Of a DNA stretch of 64,000 nt, positions 54,755 to 64,000 are shown piece by piece. A program made the translations under genes and the position numbers. Location: the NCBI GenBank assembly GCA_014529385.2, contig CM043955.1:136162108-136226107 (forward strand). Reading direction: 5' to 3'. Position 1 is the stretch's first letter; each line of letters begins with the position of its first letter. The DNA is from Adiantum capillus-veneris (lineage: Eukaryota > Streptophyta > Polypodiopsida > Polypodiales > Pteridaceae). The notes beneath the pieces were generated by a model that had not been told where the DNA came from, searched no databases, and worked only from the letters and a program-made list of their open reading frames with translations.

Positions 54755-57700
54755 ATGAGGATCGTCTCATGGAACGTGCAGGGACTAGGTGGGCCCCAAT
54801 TTCAGCGACAGCAGGGCCGATTGCGTCAGGAGCTTTAGCATTGCCTTGTGGGAGGAGAGATTGATCTCCTCATGCTTCAGGAGCACCATCTGTGTGAGAG
54901 CCGCATTCGGCGTTGTGGTCAGATTTTGCGTGGACGTTATGATACCTTTTGGTCAGCTGCTTTTGGACCTGGAGGCATCCAGGGAGGGGTATGTATGACT
55001 ATTGCGGACTCACTGCAGCAGGCCATTGTGGGCAGAGGGATTATTGTGCCAGGCAGGGCTCAATGGATTACTATGCAGGTTCAGGGTGGCCTTGTGGGCT
55101 TCCTGAACATCTATGCGCCCAATGTGGCGAGTGCTTGTGCAGAGTTTTGGTCACAGATTGTTGAGTCTTTGCTGCAGGCCGATCATTGGTATATAGGAGG
55201 GGACTTCAACATGTTGGAGGACCCTTCTGACAGGATTGGTGGCAACCACGCTACTGTGCATGGAGTCGAGTTGGCAGCTTGGGAGAGGTTTTGCATGACT
55301 TTGAGGGTCTCGGATACATGGCAGCACTCTCGTTTTGTGAGGCCCCCAGACAGTCTTACCTTCTCTAGATCGGACCGCAGAGTGGGAGGAGTGAATCTAT
55401 CGCGCATAGATCGCTTCTACACTAGTGACCACTTCAGTGACATGGGGGGTTCAGTGGGCATCTTGGCAGGGACTTCCTTCTCGGACCATGCACCAGTGAT
55501 CCTCACGGTGGCAGACAGGCAGAGGAGTTGGAGCACGATGCTCCGCATCCCAGAGAGGGTCTTGTTGGACTCAGCACTCAGAGAGAGGGTTGAGGCTCTC
55601 TGGACAGAGGGCATGGGCATGGACAGACAGGATTCACTAGCAGACAGAGTGGCCTCAGGCCTAGCTCAGCTTAGCCACTTTTTTCTCCAGGAGTCTCTGG
55701 CTCGCCGGGCTGCAGCGAGAGAGGCGGAGCAGCATCTCAGACAGGGCATTGCTTCACTACAGAGGATGCAGGAGCAGCATCCAGACAGTCCATGGTTGGA
55801 GGAGCAGTTACAGTAGGCTCGACATGAGCTTGCTAGCACAAAGGAGAGGCGTCATGAGTTTGCCTTCCACCGACAGGCATCTCAGTGGACTCAGGTGGGT
55901 GACAGAGTGACTGGTGCTTTTTTTGAGACAGTGGGGCCTCGGCACTCGCATTCCAAGGTCAGTCAGTTGAGGAGGCCTGATGGGTCAGTTGCTTGTGAGC
56001 CCGAGGATATGCGTGAAGTCGCTACTGACTTTTACCATGAGTTACTATCGGTTGAGCCTCAGTCAGAGCGATAGGATGCATGCAGGGAGCAGGTTTGGGC
56101 ACAGATGCCATGTCTTGTGACAGAGGAGATGCGCCAGAGGCTAGAGATGCCACTTCAGCTTGAGGAGCTGCACACAGCTCTGAGGGCCCTCCCTCGTGGT
56201 AGCTGTCCAGGACAGGATGAGTTGACTCCTAGCTTCTTCTTGGAGTACTGGGACCTGCTTGGCCCAGATCTTTGTAGTGCTTTTCAATACATTTTGCACA
56301 CAGGAGTGATGCCTGACAGCATGAGTGAGGGCTTGATCTACCTCATTCCCAAGGAGGGTGGCTCCTTGGATGAGATTCGACAGTGGCGCCCCATCACCAT
56401 CCTCAACTCAGCCTACAAAATTCTTGCCAAGGCTCTGAGTTTGAGGATTCAACCACTTTTAGAGAGCCTTATGCATGGGACTCAGACAGGTTTTGTCAAG
56501 GAACGCAGTATCCTTGACAACATCTTTACTTTTTGGGAGGCTTCTGCCCTAGCACTGCTCCGTGGTGAGAACCTTGTGATTCTTCTTCTCGATTTTTAGA
56601 AGGCCTACGACCGAGTTGACTGGGACTTTCTAGAGGGCACTCTTCGCAGGATGGGCTTCTCAGATGATTGGATCAGAGGGGTGTCAGCTTTGTACAGGCA
56701 GGCTCACAGTCAGGTGCTTTTGGCAGGGGGGAGAGGTGAGCGCTTCATGCTCACACGCTCGGTCAGACAGGGCTGTTCTCTTGCCCCCTTTCTCTTTCTG
56801 TTCTATGCGGAGGCGATAAGCAGATTTTTGGTGTCATAGTAGGTTGGTCTTCGAGGCTTAGCACTCCCTATTCGGGGAGAGGAGCTACTAGACGTTGAGT
56901 TTGCCGATGACTCAGCCTTGTACTTAGATGGCCAGGAGGCCAATCTTCACAGATGTGAGCAGGCTCTGGAGACCTTCTGTTGTGCATCGGGCGCACTGAT
57001 CAACTGGAGAAAGATAGTGGCTTTCTCGGTTGGTAGTGCTCCGATGCCAGATTGGATGCCAGGAGAGGGTTTCAGGTGGATTCCCCCAGGGATTGCAGTT
57101 CGATACTTGGGTTGTCAGGTTGGTTTGGACTTGTCTCCCGAGCAGCAGATTGCTCCTCTTCTCCTATCCATCAGGAGAAAGCTGTTACATTGGAGCTCAG
57201 CACGTCTGTCGCTGGGCTGATAGAGTAGTAGTTGCCAACCAGGTGCTGTTGGCAACTATGTGGTACATCACTTTCTGCTGGATCTTCTCGAGTTCTTGTA
57301 TCAACCAGGTAGAGAGGCTGATCAGGAACTTCCTGTGGTCAGGACGTGACACTCAGATGGCCCGAGCCAAGGTAGCTTGGTCGGTCATCACGCTTCCTTG
57401 TTCTCAGGGAGGGCTTGGGATCATTAATCCAGCACAACAGAGGAGAGCCCTTCTAGGGAAGTTCATAGTCAGAGGACTTCTCCCAGTTGAGGAGCTCTGG
57501 AAGGAGTTCTTGTTGCAGAGGCTTCGTGCCAGGGTGCCTCAGTCAGGAGGCCCTTGGCAACCTTCGACCAGATGGATCTTTACAGAGATGCGTCGAGTTG
57601 GTTTGAGCAGGAGACTGGAGGACCGCTTCGCTGTGAGTTTGCTTCGTTCTTGGGAGCTCTTACGGCGTGGCCTGGAGCAGCGACAGCCGATGTGCATGGA

Positions 57701-59131
57701 GGAGCGCCTACGGCAGCCCCTCGTCTGGAACCCCATGGTTAGCACTCAGAGAGGCCACTTGGTTGGTAGTCGACCGCATGTTTCCTGGGGTCCCATGGCA
57801 GCAGGTCCAGCGCTCTCTCTAGGTGAGCGCGCTCCCTAGGTGACTGGCTAGAGTTCACAGGTTTGTCAGAGGAGGTACAGGGTTGCCAGCTGCAGGGCAT
57901 GAGAGGGGTGCAGAGCATGTGTCAGGACATCTCAGAGTCAGTTTCAGCTGAGTGGCTCACGCCTCTCGAGCCAGTAGCACCCCGGTGGATGGGAGCCTTC
58001 ACACGACTGGAGGTTCTCATTTCAATCAGGGCCTGCTCAGAGATAGTCCCAGCCCTGTTCTTCGAGCTTCAGGGTGGGGGACGATTACAGCGAGTTGCAG
58101 TAGAGGCCCCGCAGGTAGCAGAGTGCTGTTTTCAGAGGATCCGAGTTGTGGGCATCTGTGGGAGGACTTGCGTCATAGACTCTAACCCAGCAGCTCTTGA
58201 GACTGGACACTGGAGGCTATGGGCTTGGGAGTGCTGTCCACTGGCACGAGTACAGTGGGATCCTGGTGAGTGGCTATGGAGGGACCCCTTCTCTTCTGCA
58301 GACCACCCAAGAGTCCCCTTCTTTCAGTACACTGTTCGGCTTGGACGGCATATACTTGCAGCACAGAGAGAGGCCCACCCCGCTGCAACACGTCATTGGC
58401 AGGAGTAGGGCCTCACAATCGAGTTCTTGGCAGCCTTTTGGCAGAGGCTGTGGGACTCCGGACAGCCGAGGCGCGTCACTTTGTTCCAGTGGCTGGTTGC
58501 ACACAGAGCTACAACAGTAGGGAGCTCGCTTGTGCATAGTGGTCTTTCGGCCGCATGTGCAGCTTGTGACCATTTGGTGGAGAGTCAGCGTCACTGTCTT
58601 TGGGACTGTCCCTCGGCCCAGCAGGTGTGGCTACGAGTTCTTCGGCTGATGCCTGCTCTCTCCACGGCTCGACAGTACACTTGGGGGGCAGCGGCTTGGT
58701 CCACCCTCACGGGCCCGGCACTTCAGTTTGAGCTATCTTCCACCAGCAGGATGATAGTGATGCAAGGGGGGCGACCTACACTCCAGCCTGCTACAGAGCT
58801 TACTCCACAGGAGTGGTGCAGTGAGAGAGAGGAGTGTTGGGAGCTCATCAAAGGCCTGACACTTTGGTTCATCTGGCGGGCCCGTTGTTTCCGCATCTCT
58901 GAGGCTCGCCCTGTGCCACTAGCAGAGACTGCTCGTGACTTCTGGCTAGAGCTGATCCATACTCTCAAAGGACAGCTTGAGGGACTACAGGGCAGCTCCG
59001 ACTGCATGCGGGAGCGCTGCGAGGCTTTCCTTCGACTGTGGCGCCTTGGGCCTTTCTACACCATAGTCCAGGGGGTGCTCAGATGGCACTACTGTCCACC
59101 TGTGTGGCTCTTCCCTCCTCCCATCTCTTGA
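54755..59131 (+). pseudogene. LINE-2 ORF2, endonuclease-reverse transcriptase (TAG stops, two frameshifts)
   Basis: Starts MRIVSWNVQGLG. The endonuclease motifs look intact: LQEHHL, YIGGDFNMLEDPSD, SDHAPV. RT follows with GFVKERSILDNI, LLLDF-stop-KAYDRVDW, RQGCSLAPFLFLFYAEA and VEFADDSALYLD (catalytic). The C-terminus has a CCHC finger, CAACDHLVESQRHCLWDC. Frame 2 is held from 54755 to about 57215, broken only by TAG (54836, 55814, 56072, 56597, 56837, 56840). A one-base insertion near 57215 and another shift near 57840-57860 follow, plus TAG at 58406. The natural end is TGA at 59129. Confidence 0.87.
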
Positions 59132-59252
59132 TTTAGCCTCATTGTATATATGCTGTTTTTTCATTGGGAGAGTCTCCCCATCATGCTTGTTGTAGCCCTA
59201 TGGGCAATTTTCATTAACTAATAGAAGGATCTTTTTCTCGGAAAAAAACAAA

Positions 59253-60174
59253 ATATAAGCAAACCCAAGTTAACACAAATTGGCAGATGAGCCAAGGAGC
59301 ACAGCAAGCTACCAAGCAATAGGTGTTCCCTCCCTCTCTCAGCAAGACCCTCTCCAAGCAACTTGGTGAGGCCCATTCACCGCAGCCATCATCATTCTGG
59401 GATCGCCCCCTCTTCTGGCATACCCTAGCGTTTCCCTCCCATGCAGACATCGCCAGCAAAGTTCCCATGCAAACATCGCCAGCAAAGTTCTGAAGCTAGC
59501 GTTTTCTCCTGACCCACTTCAGCGTTTTCAGCCATTACTAACGCCAGGAAAACATCAGCAGGTTCAGGGATTTCATCAGCAATTGCAGCAGAGTTACCAC
59601 GGCAGGGTAAGGATTTACTAACGCTTGGAAAGCTGCCATTTTCAGCAAGAAGTCATCTGCTATCACAGCGTTTTTCAGCCAAGAATCTCTCTCCAAAAAC
59701 GCAGCATAAAGAGCAGGAAGACCAGCGTTTTTCATCATCATTCCAGCCCCGACCAAGACAATCATTTTCAGCCATGAAACCAGCAAGAAACAGTCATTTT
59801 CAGCCACCAAGAAGATCACAGATTTCTGCCTAAGTCGCCGTCGTCATCACCGTCGTCGTCATCGGCATAGTCCCATTGCATCGGTCCATTGCATACGCAT
59901 TGTACACCTTTGTGCAATCAAAGTAGACCACTCTCGCCGACGAGAGTGGGGCCTTCGGAGGAGGGTTTTACAACCTCTCGGGTGTCGTGTCTCTTCTCTC
60001 TCCTTCTCTTAGTCTCATTCACTTGCACGCACAATATCCACTCACTTTGTTCGTTATCATAGCACTCTCCATAAGACGGAAAGCTCTCTCTTTCCCTAAG
60101 AACTAAAAGGAACCTTGGGCAATAAAGATCACTAATCTTGAGAAAATACAACATTCATTCCGCTTCACCTAACA
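59253..60174 (+). repeat. Right LTR of element E, distal part
   Basis: Continues the E LTR from the LINE target duplication to CACCTAACA. It differs from the left LTR at about 25 sites and has a 25-base duplication (CATCGCCAGCAAAGTT repeated near 59450-59490). Confidence 0.87.
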
Positions 60175-60322
60175 CGGATCCTTTGAAAAGAACACTCTGC
60201 AACCTGTGGAGCCTCTACTGAGACTTTGTGTAGTCGACCCTCGCCTTGTATCTCGAAGAACATGGAGGGAACAGTCTCTGAGCAAGCTCAAACTGTGATG
60301 AGAACCTCCAGTCCGTGAAGGC
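60175..60322 (-). pseudogene. LINE-2b (minus strand), segment between E and A2
   Basis: The minus strand matches LINE-2 58000-58143 and joins in register with the fragment left of element E (CTCGGAT on the left, CGGATCC on the right). It proves that E is inserted in LINE-2b. A2 then cuts it at 60323. Confidence 0.88.
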
Positions 60323-61763
60323 TTAAACCGGCCCGTGCGGCGGTAGGCTTTGGCTTTCACCCGAAATTCTTTACCTTAGACACACACAAAGAGAATGTGC
60401 AAAGGAACCCTGCGACGAGAATTAACACTTAAGCACACACATGGCTCGAAAGCTAATATGCTTCGAGCAGGCGTCGACAACCTGTAGGCCCCAAAATTGG
60501 CGCCCCTTTCGGTATTTCTTTATAATTGAGAGGGTAAATTACAAAGAAGAGTCCTGGGAATCCTTTATCTGTATCGAGCTAGATACCACTTGTTTTGGCC
60601 AAATTTCGGCAGCATAACAGCCCCAAGCCTTGCGCGAAACCAATTCCCATGCTGGAACTCTCTTCCACTGGCTTAAACCCTCTGATTCCTGCCCAAAAAC
60701 AATAAATTCAGAACGTTGTATTTACAAGTTTTTGTTTTCAGCCCCAAACAGTCCCCTAATTGTCCTTTGCCATTGGGGCACTATTCCCAAAGGTTCTGGC
60801 GTCCGTATGGCTGAAAAACAGTCAATTTACAGCTCATACACAGCACTGACAACTCACCTGTACGGTGAGGTTATGACCCTCACCGGTGCCTGCTTTGGAG
60901 TAGCAGTTAGCTACCCCTGTTCCTGCTCAAGGAGGCTCTTGCCTCAGCACAAAAGCATGAAACCACACAGCTGTACATCAGTCAAATGAGGAGCCCTCTT
61001 GTGGGGCATCACATAACTGCACGTAGGGGAGAGAGAGAGCAGTGTGTAGTGTGCAGGGCATCACTCCTAGCACCACACTGTACATGAGAGAGAAAGAAAG
61101 CACTCCATAGCTCTTAATGTGTGACAAAAATGCAAAGGGAGGCCTCTCCTAGCTTAAAATTTAGCGCCACTTTTCCTGTATGAGGCAAGTGCATGAAATT
61201 GTGCCACTTGGCGCGATTACAAGCTTTTTCCCGTTTCGGGGTTGCCGGCTTAAAATCTACTGACTGGTTGCCCAGTTGACTTTGCGGCAGAGTTGTAAAC
61301 TGTTCCCCTTGTTATACCAGAGGTAATGACGCGAACACATTTGACGGTCGAAAATAGCAATTCCCTAATTTTTAGGAGATGCTTCCGTTGGGCTCCCACT
61401 GGTCATTTGACCATCTATCCTCATTGGGACCGCATCCAAAAGTGCAATGTGGCCCAGCTGTCGGATACTTTCTGTTGGTAGTCCCACCTTGGCTTTATGC
61501 CTTTATTGAGTTCACTTTCTAGTATCCACCAACTTGCTAAGTGCGACGGGGGGACCTACATGATCTTGCACTGAGCCTAGACATCCTCTTACTATACGAA
61601 TTCCAGTGCCGACCACTTCCCGTCTGCGGGTGAAACTACCGTTCACATTGGCCATACAATGTCCGACCGTTTCTTACTTCAAAAAGAGGGTCTCAAAAAT
61701 AAAACAAAAATTATTGGAAAGAAACCAACAACTAAGGTTAGCGGTTGCCACATCCTCGTGACA
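60323..61763 (-). repeat. 3' LTR of element A2
   Basis: A full 1441-bp LTR from TTAAACCGGCC to CTCGTGACA in plus view, with a polypurine tract at 61764-61778. It shows the complete length of the family LTR. Confidence 0.88.
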
Positions 61764-61933
61764 TACCCCCCTCTTGAAATCGCAAATGTCCTCGATTGCA
61801 TACCATAAATACACGCCACCGATGATCTTGTGCTATCAACACTCTTTTATCATCGCATGTATCCGCAAGAAAGATTGTACACATAGATACAAATGACTTA
61901 ATGAGACCTTCATACTTTTGTCATTTCCATCTA

Positions 61934-63064
61934 TTACACTGAATCAATAGGTACATTTGATGTGCTAGCTCTATCATTACCCCTCCTTTGCACACGTTGG
62001 GTTGGGGCATAAGTAGGTTGTAACCCAAAGGATTCAAGGTAAAGCTGCAATACATATGGTGACTCTGACACTTCATGCTGTTCCATCCACTTTGCATCCA
62101 TATGGGGATAGTTCTTGAACTTCACCAAATAGCATCTCACAACCTGTCCTTTAACCAAAACTTGCTCAGGTACCAGGATCTCATCAAGTTCTTCAACTTC
62201 TGGCTGATCCTCATTTGGCATATCTCCTGGCACATCACCTACGAAGGGTCTTAGAAGACTCACATGAAACGCATTATGAATCTTCCACGCATCAGGCAAT
62301 TTCAGCCTGTAAGCCACATCGCTGATCTTGTCAAGGACTTAAAAAGGCCCATAGTAACGCATACTGAGCTTAGGAAACAGCTGTTCCTTGCCCTTCATCT
62401 TCTTTAACCTTGCCTTTTCGAACCTTAACAATATCCAATCACCACGTGATAATAGCAATTCACGACGGTGACGATCATTAGCTTTTTTCTGCTTTGCCCG
62501 AGTCTTCACCAAGGCAACTTTAATTTTCTTATACATTTCATCCATGTTTTCAACATATCGATCTTCCTCAAAGATCTTGTCCTTTGTATGCAAAATGGGA
62601 GGAACTTTTTTGCCGCCTTCAACAATCTCGAAAGGTGCTTTGCCAGTTGACGAATGCACTGTATTATTGTACGCATACTCAAGCATAGGCAAATAATGTT
62701 CCCACTTGCCCTTGTTATCTGACACATAGCATTTCAGCAGATCTAAGACAATAGAATTAGCCTCTTCTGACTGTCCATCAGTTTGTGGATGGAACCAAGA
62801 CGAGAACTTGAGCGTAGTGCCCATGTTCTCAAACAATCCTCTCCAGAATAAACTGGTCATACGAGGATCACGACCACTGATAATCGATTGTGGCATACCA
62901 TGGTACTTAAACACATTGTACATAAACAAGCGTGCGATCTGATCAGATTTTATCTTGTTCCTGATAGGGATAAAACGGGCCTGCTTGCTGAACCTGCAGA
63001 TAATGGTCCATATACCATCATTCCCTGTTGTTGGCGTTCTTGGAAGATCCAAGATAAAGTCCAT
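61934..63064 (-). pseudogene. Integrase core, C-terminus and chromodomain (A2)
   Basis: 62339-63064 is 241 codons open, from MDFILDLPRTP through DPRM, QTDGQSEEAN and the GDWILLRFEKARL motif, so core and C-terminal domain are in one frame here, unlike in A. A TAA at about 62339 and a start at 62317 separate the chromodomain part, which lacks about seven residues (KDRKVKG region) relative to A. Confidence 0.87.
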
Positions 63065-63145
63065 AGCAATGCTTTCCCATGGCTTATTTGGAATCGGCAG
63101 TAGTTGTAACAGCCCTGGTGCCTTTTGCCTGTCAAACTTGACCTT

Positions 63146-63935
63146 TTAACAAATTAAGCATGCTCGCACAAAGGCATCCACATCTCTCCTCAAGGTAGGC
63201 CAATAGAAGAATGTCTCTACCGGTTTAACTGTCGCATCAATACCACGATGCCTTGCATACGGTGTGACATGACTCTCTTCGATGACCTTATGTTGCAATG
63301 GCCTAGTGACACAAACTCTGCCATGCATATCATAAAACCATCTTTGAGGAGGTAGTGCTCATTAGGTTGCCCCTCTTGCAAGTGTTCAAAGATCCTTGCA
63401 AAATTTCATTAGTAACAGATTGTTCCTTCATGTCATCTAATTCATGATGATAAGGAATTGACACAGCTGGAATTTGTTGCTTTTTTGATAACGTATCAGC
63501 CACAACATTCTTCTTGCCTTCCACATGCATAATGTGGAAGCGGAACATGGAAAGAATGTTTGCCCATCGCATATGCTTTTCGGATAACTTTGACTGTGTC
63601 AAGAAGTATCACAAGGTCTGATGGTCTGTCTTGACAACAACATCAGCACCTAAGAGGTAGTGCTTCCAGCTAGAAAGCGCATGAATGATGGCGAAGAGCT
63701 CTTTCTCATAGACTTGTTCTGGCCCTTGTAAAATTCGGCTTTCATAAGCTACTACCCGTCCATCTTGCATTAGCATTGCTCCGATGCTACTGCCACACGC
63801 GTCACACTGGACCATAAATGACTTTCTGAGATCTGGCAAAACAATTACTGGATTTGAAGTCAACTTTTCCTTTAAGAGACTAAAAGCTGAAATCTCTTTT
63901 TGGGTCCATGTGAAAGTGACCTCTTTCTTGTGCAA
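63146..63935 (-). pseudogene. RNase H and integrase N-terminus (A2)
   Basis: Three pieces, 63935-63609, 63602-63330 and 63328-63146, identical or nearly identical in protein to 2842-2053 of element A. The separating stops (TGA after TDHQTL, a frame change after KMVL, TAA after CLIC) are at the same places as in A. Confidence 0.9.
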
Positions 63936-64000
63936 AGCGTGAAGAGGTGATGCTATCTCTGCAAAATTCTTGATAAACCTTCTTTAGTAGGAGCACAATC

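Larger units (their letters stand above)
52544..59252 (+). mobile_element. LINE-2, nearly full-length L1-type element
   Basis: A 6.7-kb element with a C24 run in the 5' leader (52603-52626), ORF1 with a CCHC knuckle, ORF2 with endonuclease, RT and C-terminal finger, and a short A-rich tail. Flanked by the 14-bp duplication. A minus-strand relative (LINE-2b) surrounds element E. Almost all stops within its two ORFs are TAG. Confidence 0.9.
46774..60174 (+). mobile_element. Element E, gag-protease-only LTR retrotransposon (TR-GAG-like)
   Basis: Left LTR 46774-47982, tRNA-iMet primer site, a single 989-codon gag-protease ORF, polypurine tract (AAAAGGAGGCGA, 51425-51435) and right LTR starting at 51436. 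The right LTR is split by a solo LTR and by a full LINE-2, and ends at 60174. The target duplication is CGGA(T), seen on both sides within LINE-2b. There is no RT, RNase H or integrase, so it must use enzymes made by another element. LTRs differ by roughly 3 percent by eye, yet the ORF is intact. Confidence 0.85.
60323..64000 (-). mobile_element. Element A2, second chromovirus A copy (right part outside window)
   Basis: Minus-strand copy with a 3' LTR at 60323-61763 and interior to the window end. It shares the chromodomain, integrase, RNase H and their stops with A. Identity to A is moderate up to about 63000 and then nearly complete. The LTR begins TTAAACC where TGAAACC is expected. Confidence 0.9.

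Noticed and set aside
52879-57220. TAG reassigned to a sense codon in this genome
   Set aside because: Other elements here are broken by TAA and TGA as well, and LINE-2 also has frameshifts, so ordinary decay biased to CAG sites explains the pattern.

Overview
The window looks like repeat-rich nuclear DNA of a land plant, probably one with a large genome. This rests on chromodomain Ty3/gypsy elements (chromoviruses), a Tat/Athila-like gypsy, two different L1-type LINE lineages, GT-AG introns in the only host-gene candidate, and C-to-T decay. Fern, lycophyte or gymnosperm fits better than a compact angiosperm genome, but the species cannot be read from the sequence. I see no CRISPR array, operon, rRNA or tRNA gene. 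Positions of short sites and borders may be off by one or two bases.

Layout. 1-7113: minus-strand chromovirus A (3' LTR to 648, decayed gag-pol, tRNA-Glu primer site, 5' LTR cut at 7113). 7114-11906: LINE-1a, with an intact coiled-coil ORF1 and a broken ORF2 in the same frame, separated by one UGA. 11907-14176: unassigned, with a 48-bp repeat array. 14177-20199: element B, a gag-remnant-only LTR element with target duplication GAGGG. 20583-23043: element C, two LTRs around about 1 kb. 23044-25730: element D, a minus-strand gag remnant. 26433-29109: exons of an unrecognised host gene. 30035-31895: 5'-truncated LINE-1b. 33845-36480: minus-strand Tat-like gypsy G, cut by a 286-bp hAT-like MITE. 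36804-42157: decayed chromovirus F (duplication CAACT). 42290-43715: fossil Penelope-like reverse transcriptase.

43716-64000 is a nested stack. A minus-strand LINE-2 copy sits in the Penelope-like sequence. That LINE is split by solo LTR H and its flanking duplication (44396-46396), by element E (46774-60174) and by A2 (60323 to beyond the window end). E carries one intact 989-codon gag-protease ORF and no RT or integrase. Its right LTR was later hit by a solo LTR (duplication ACACA) and by a nearly full-length LINE-2 (52544-59252).

Most coding sequence here is dead. The intact reading frames are LINE-1a ORF1 and E gag-protease. The leading observations are the UGA-CGG junction between LINE-1a ORF1 and ORF2 (a known plant-type leaky stop context), the intact E polyprotein with a long unassigned C-terminal region, the Penelope-like fossil, and stop codons in LINE-2 that are almost all TAG.
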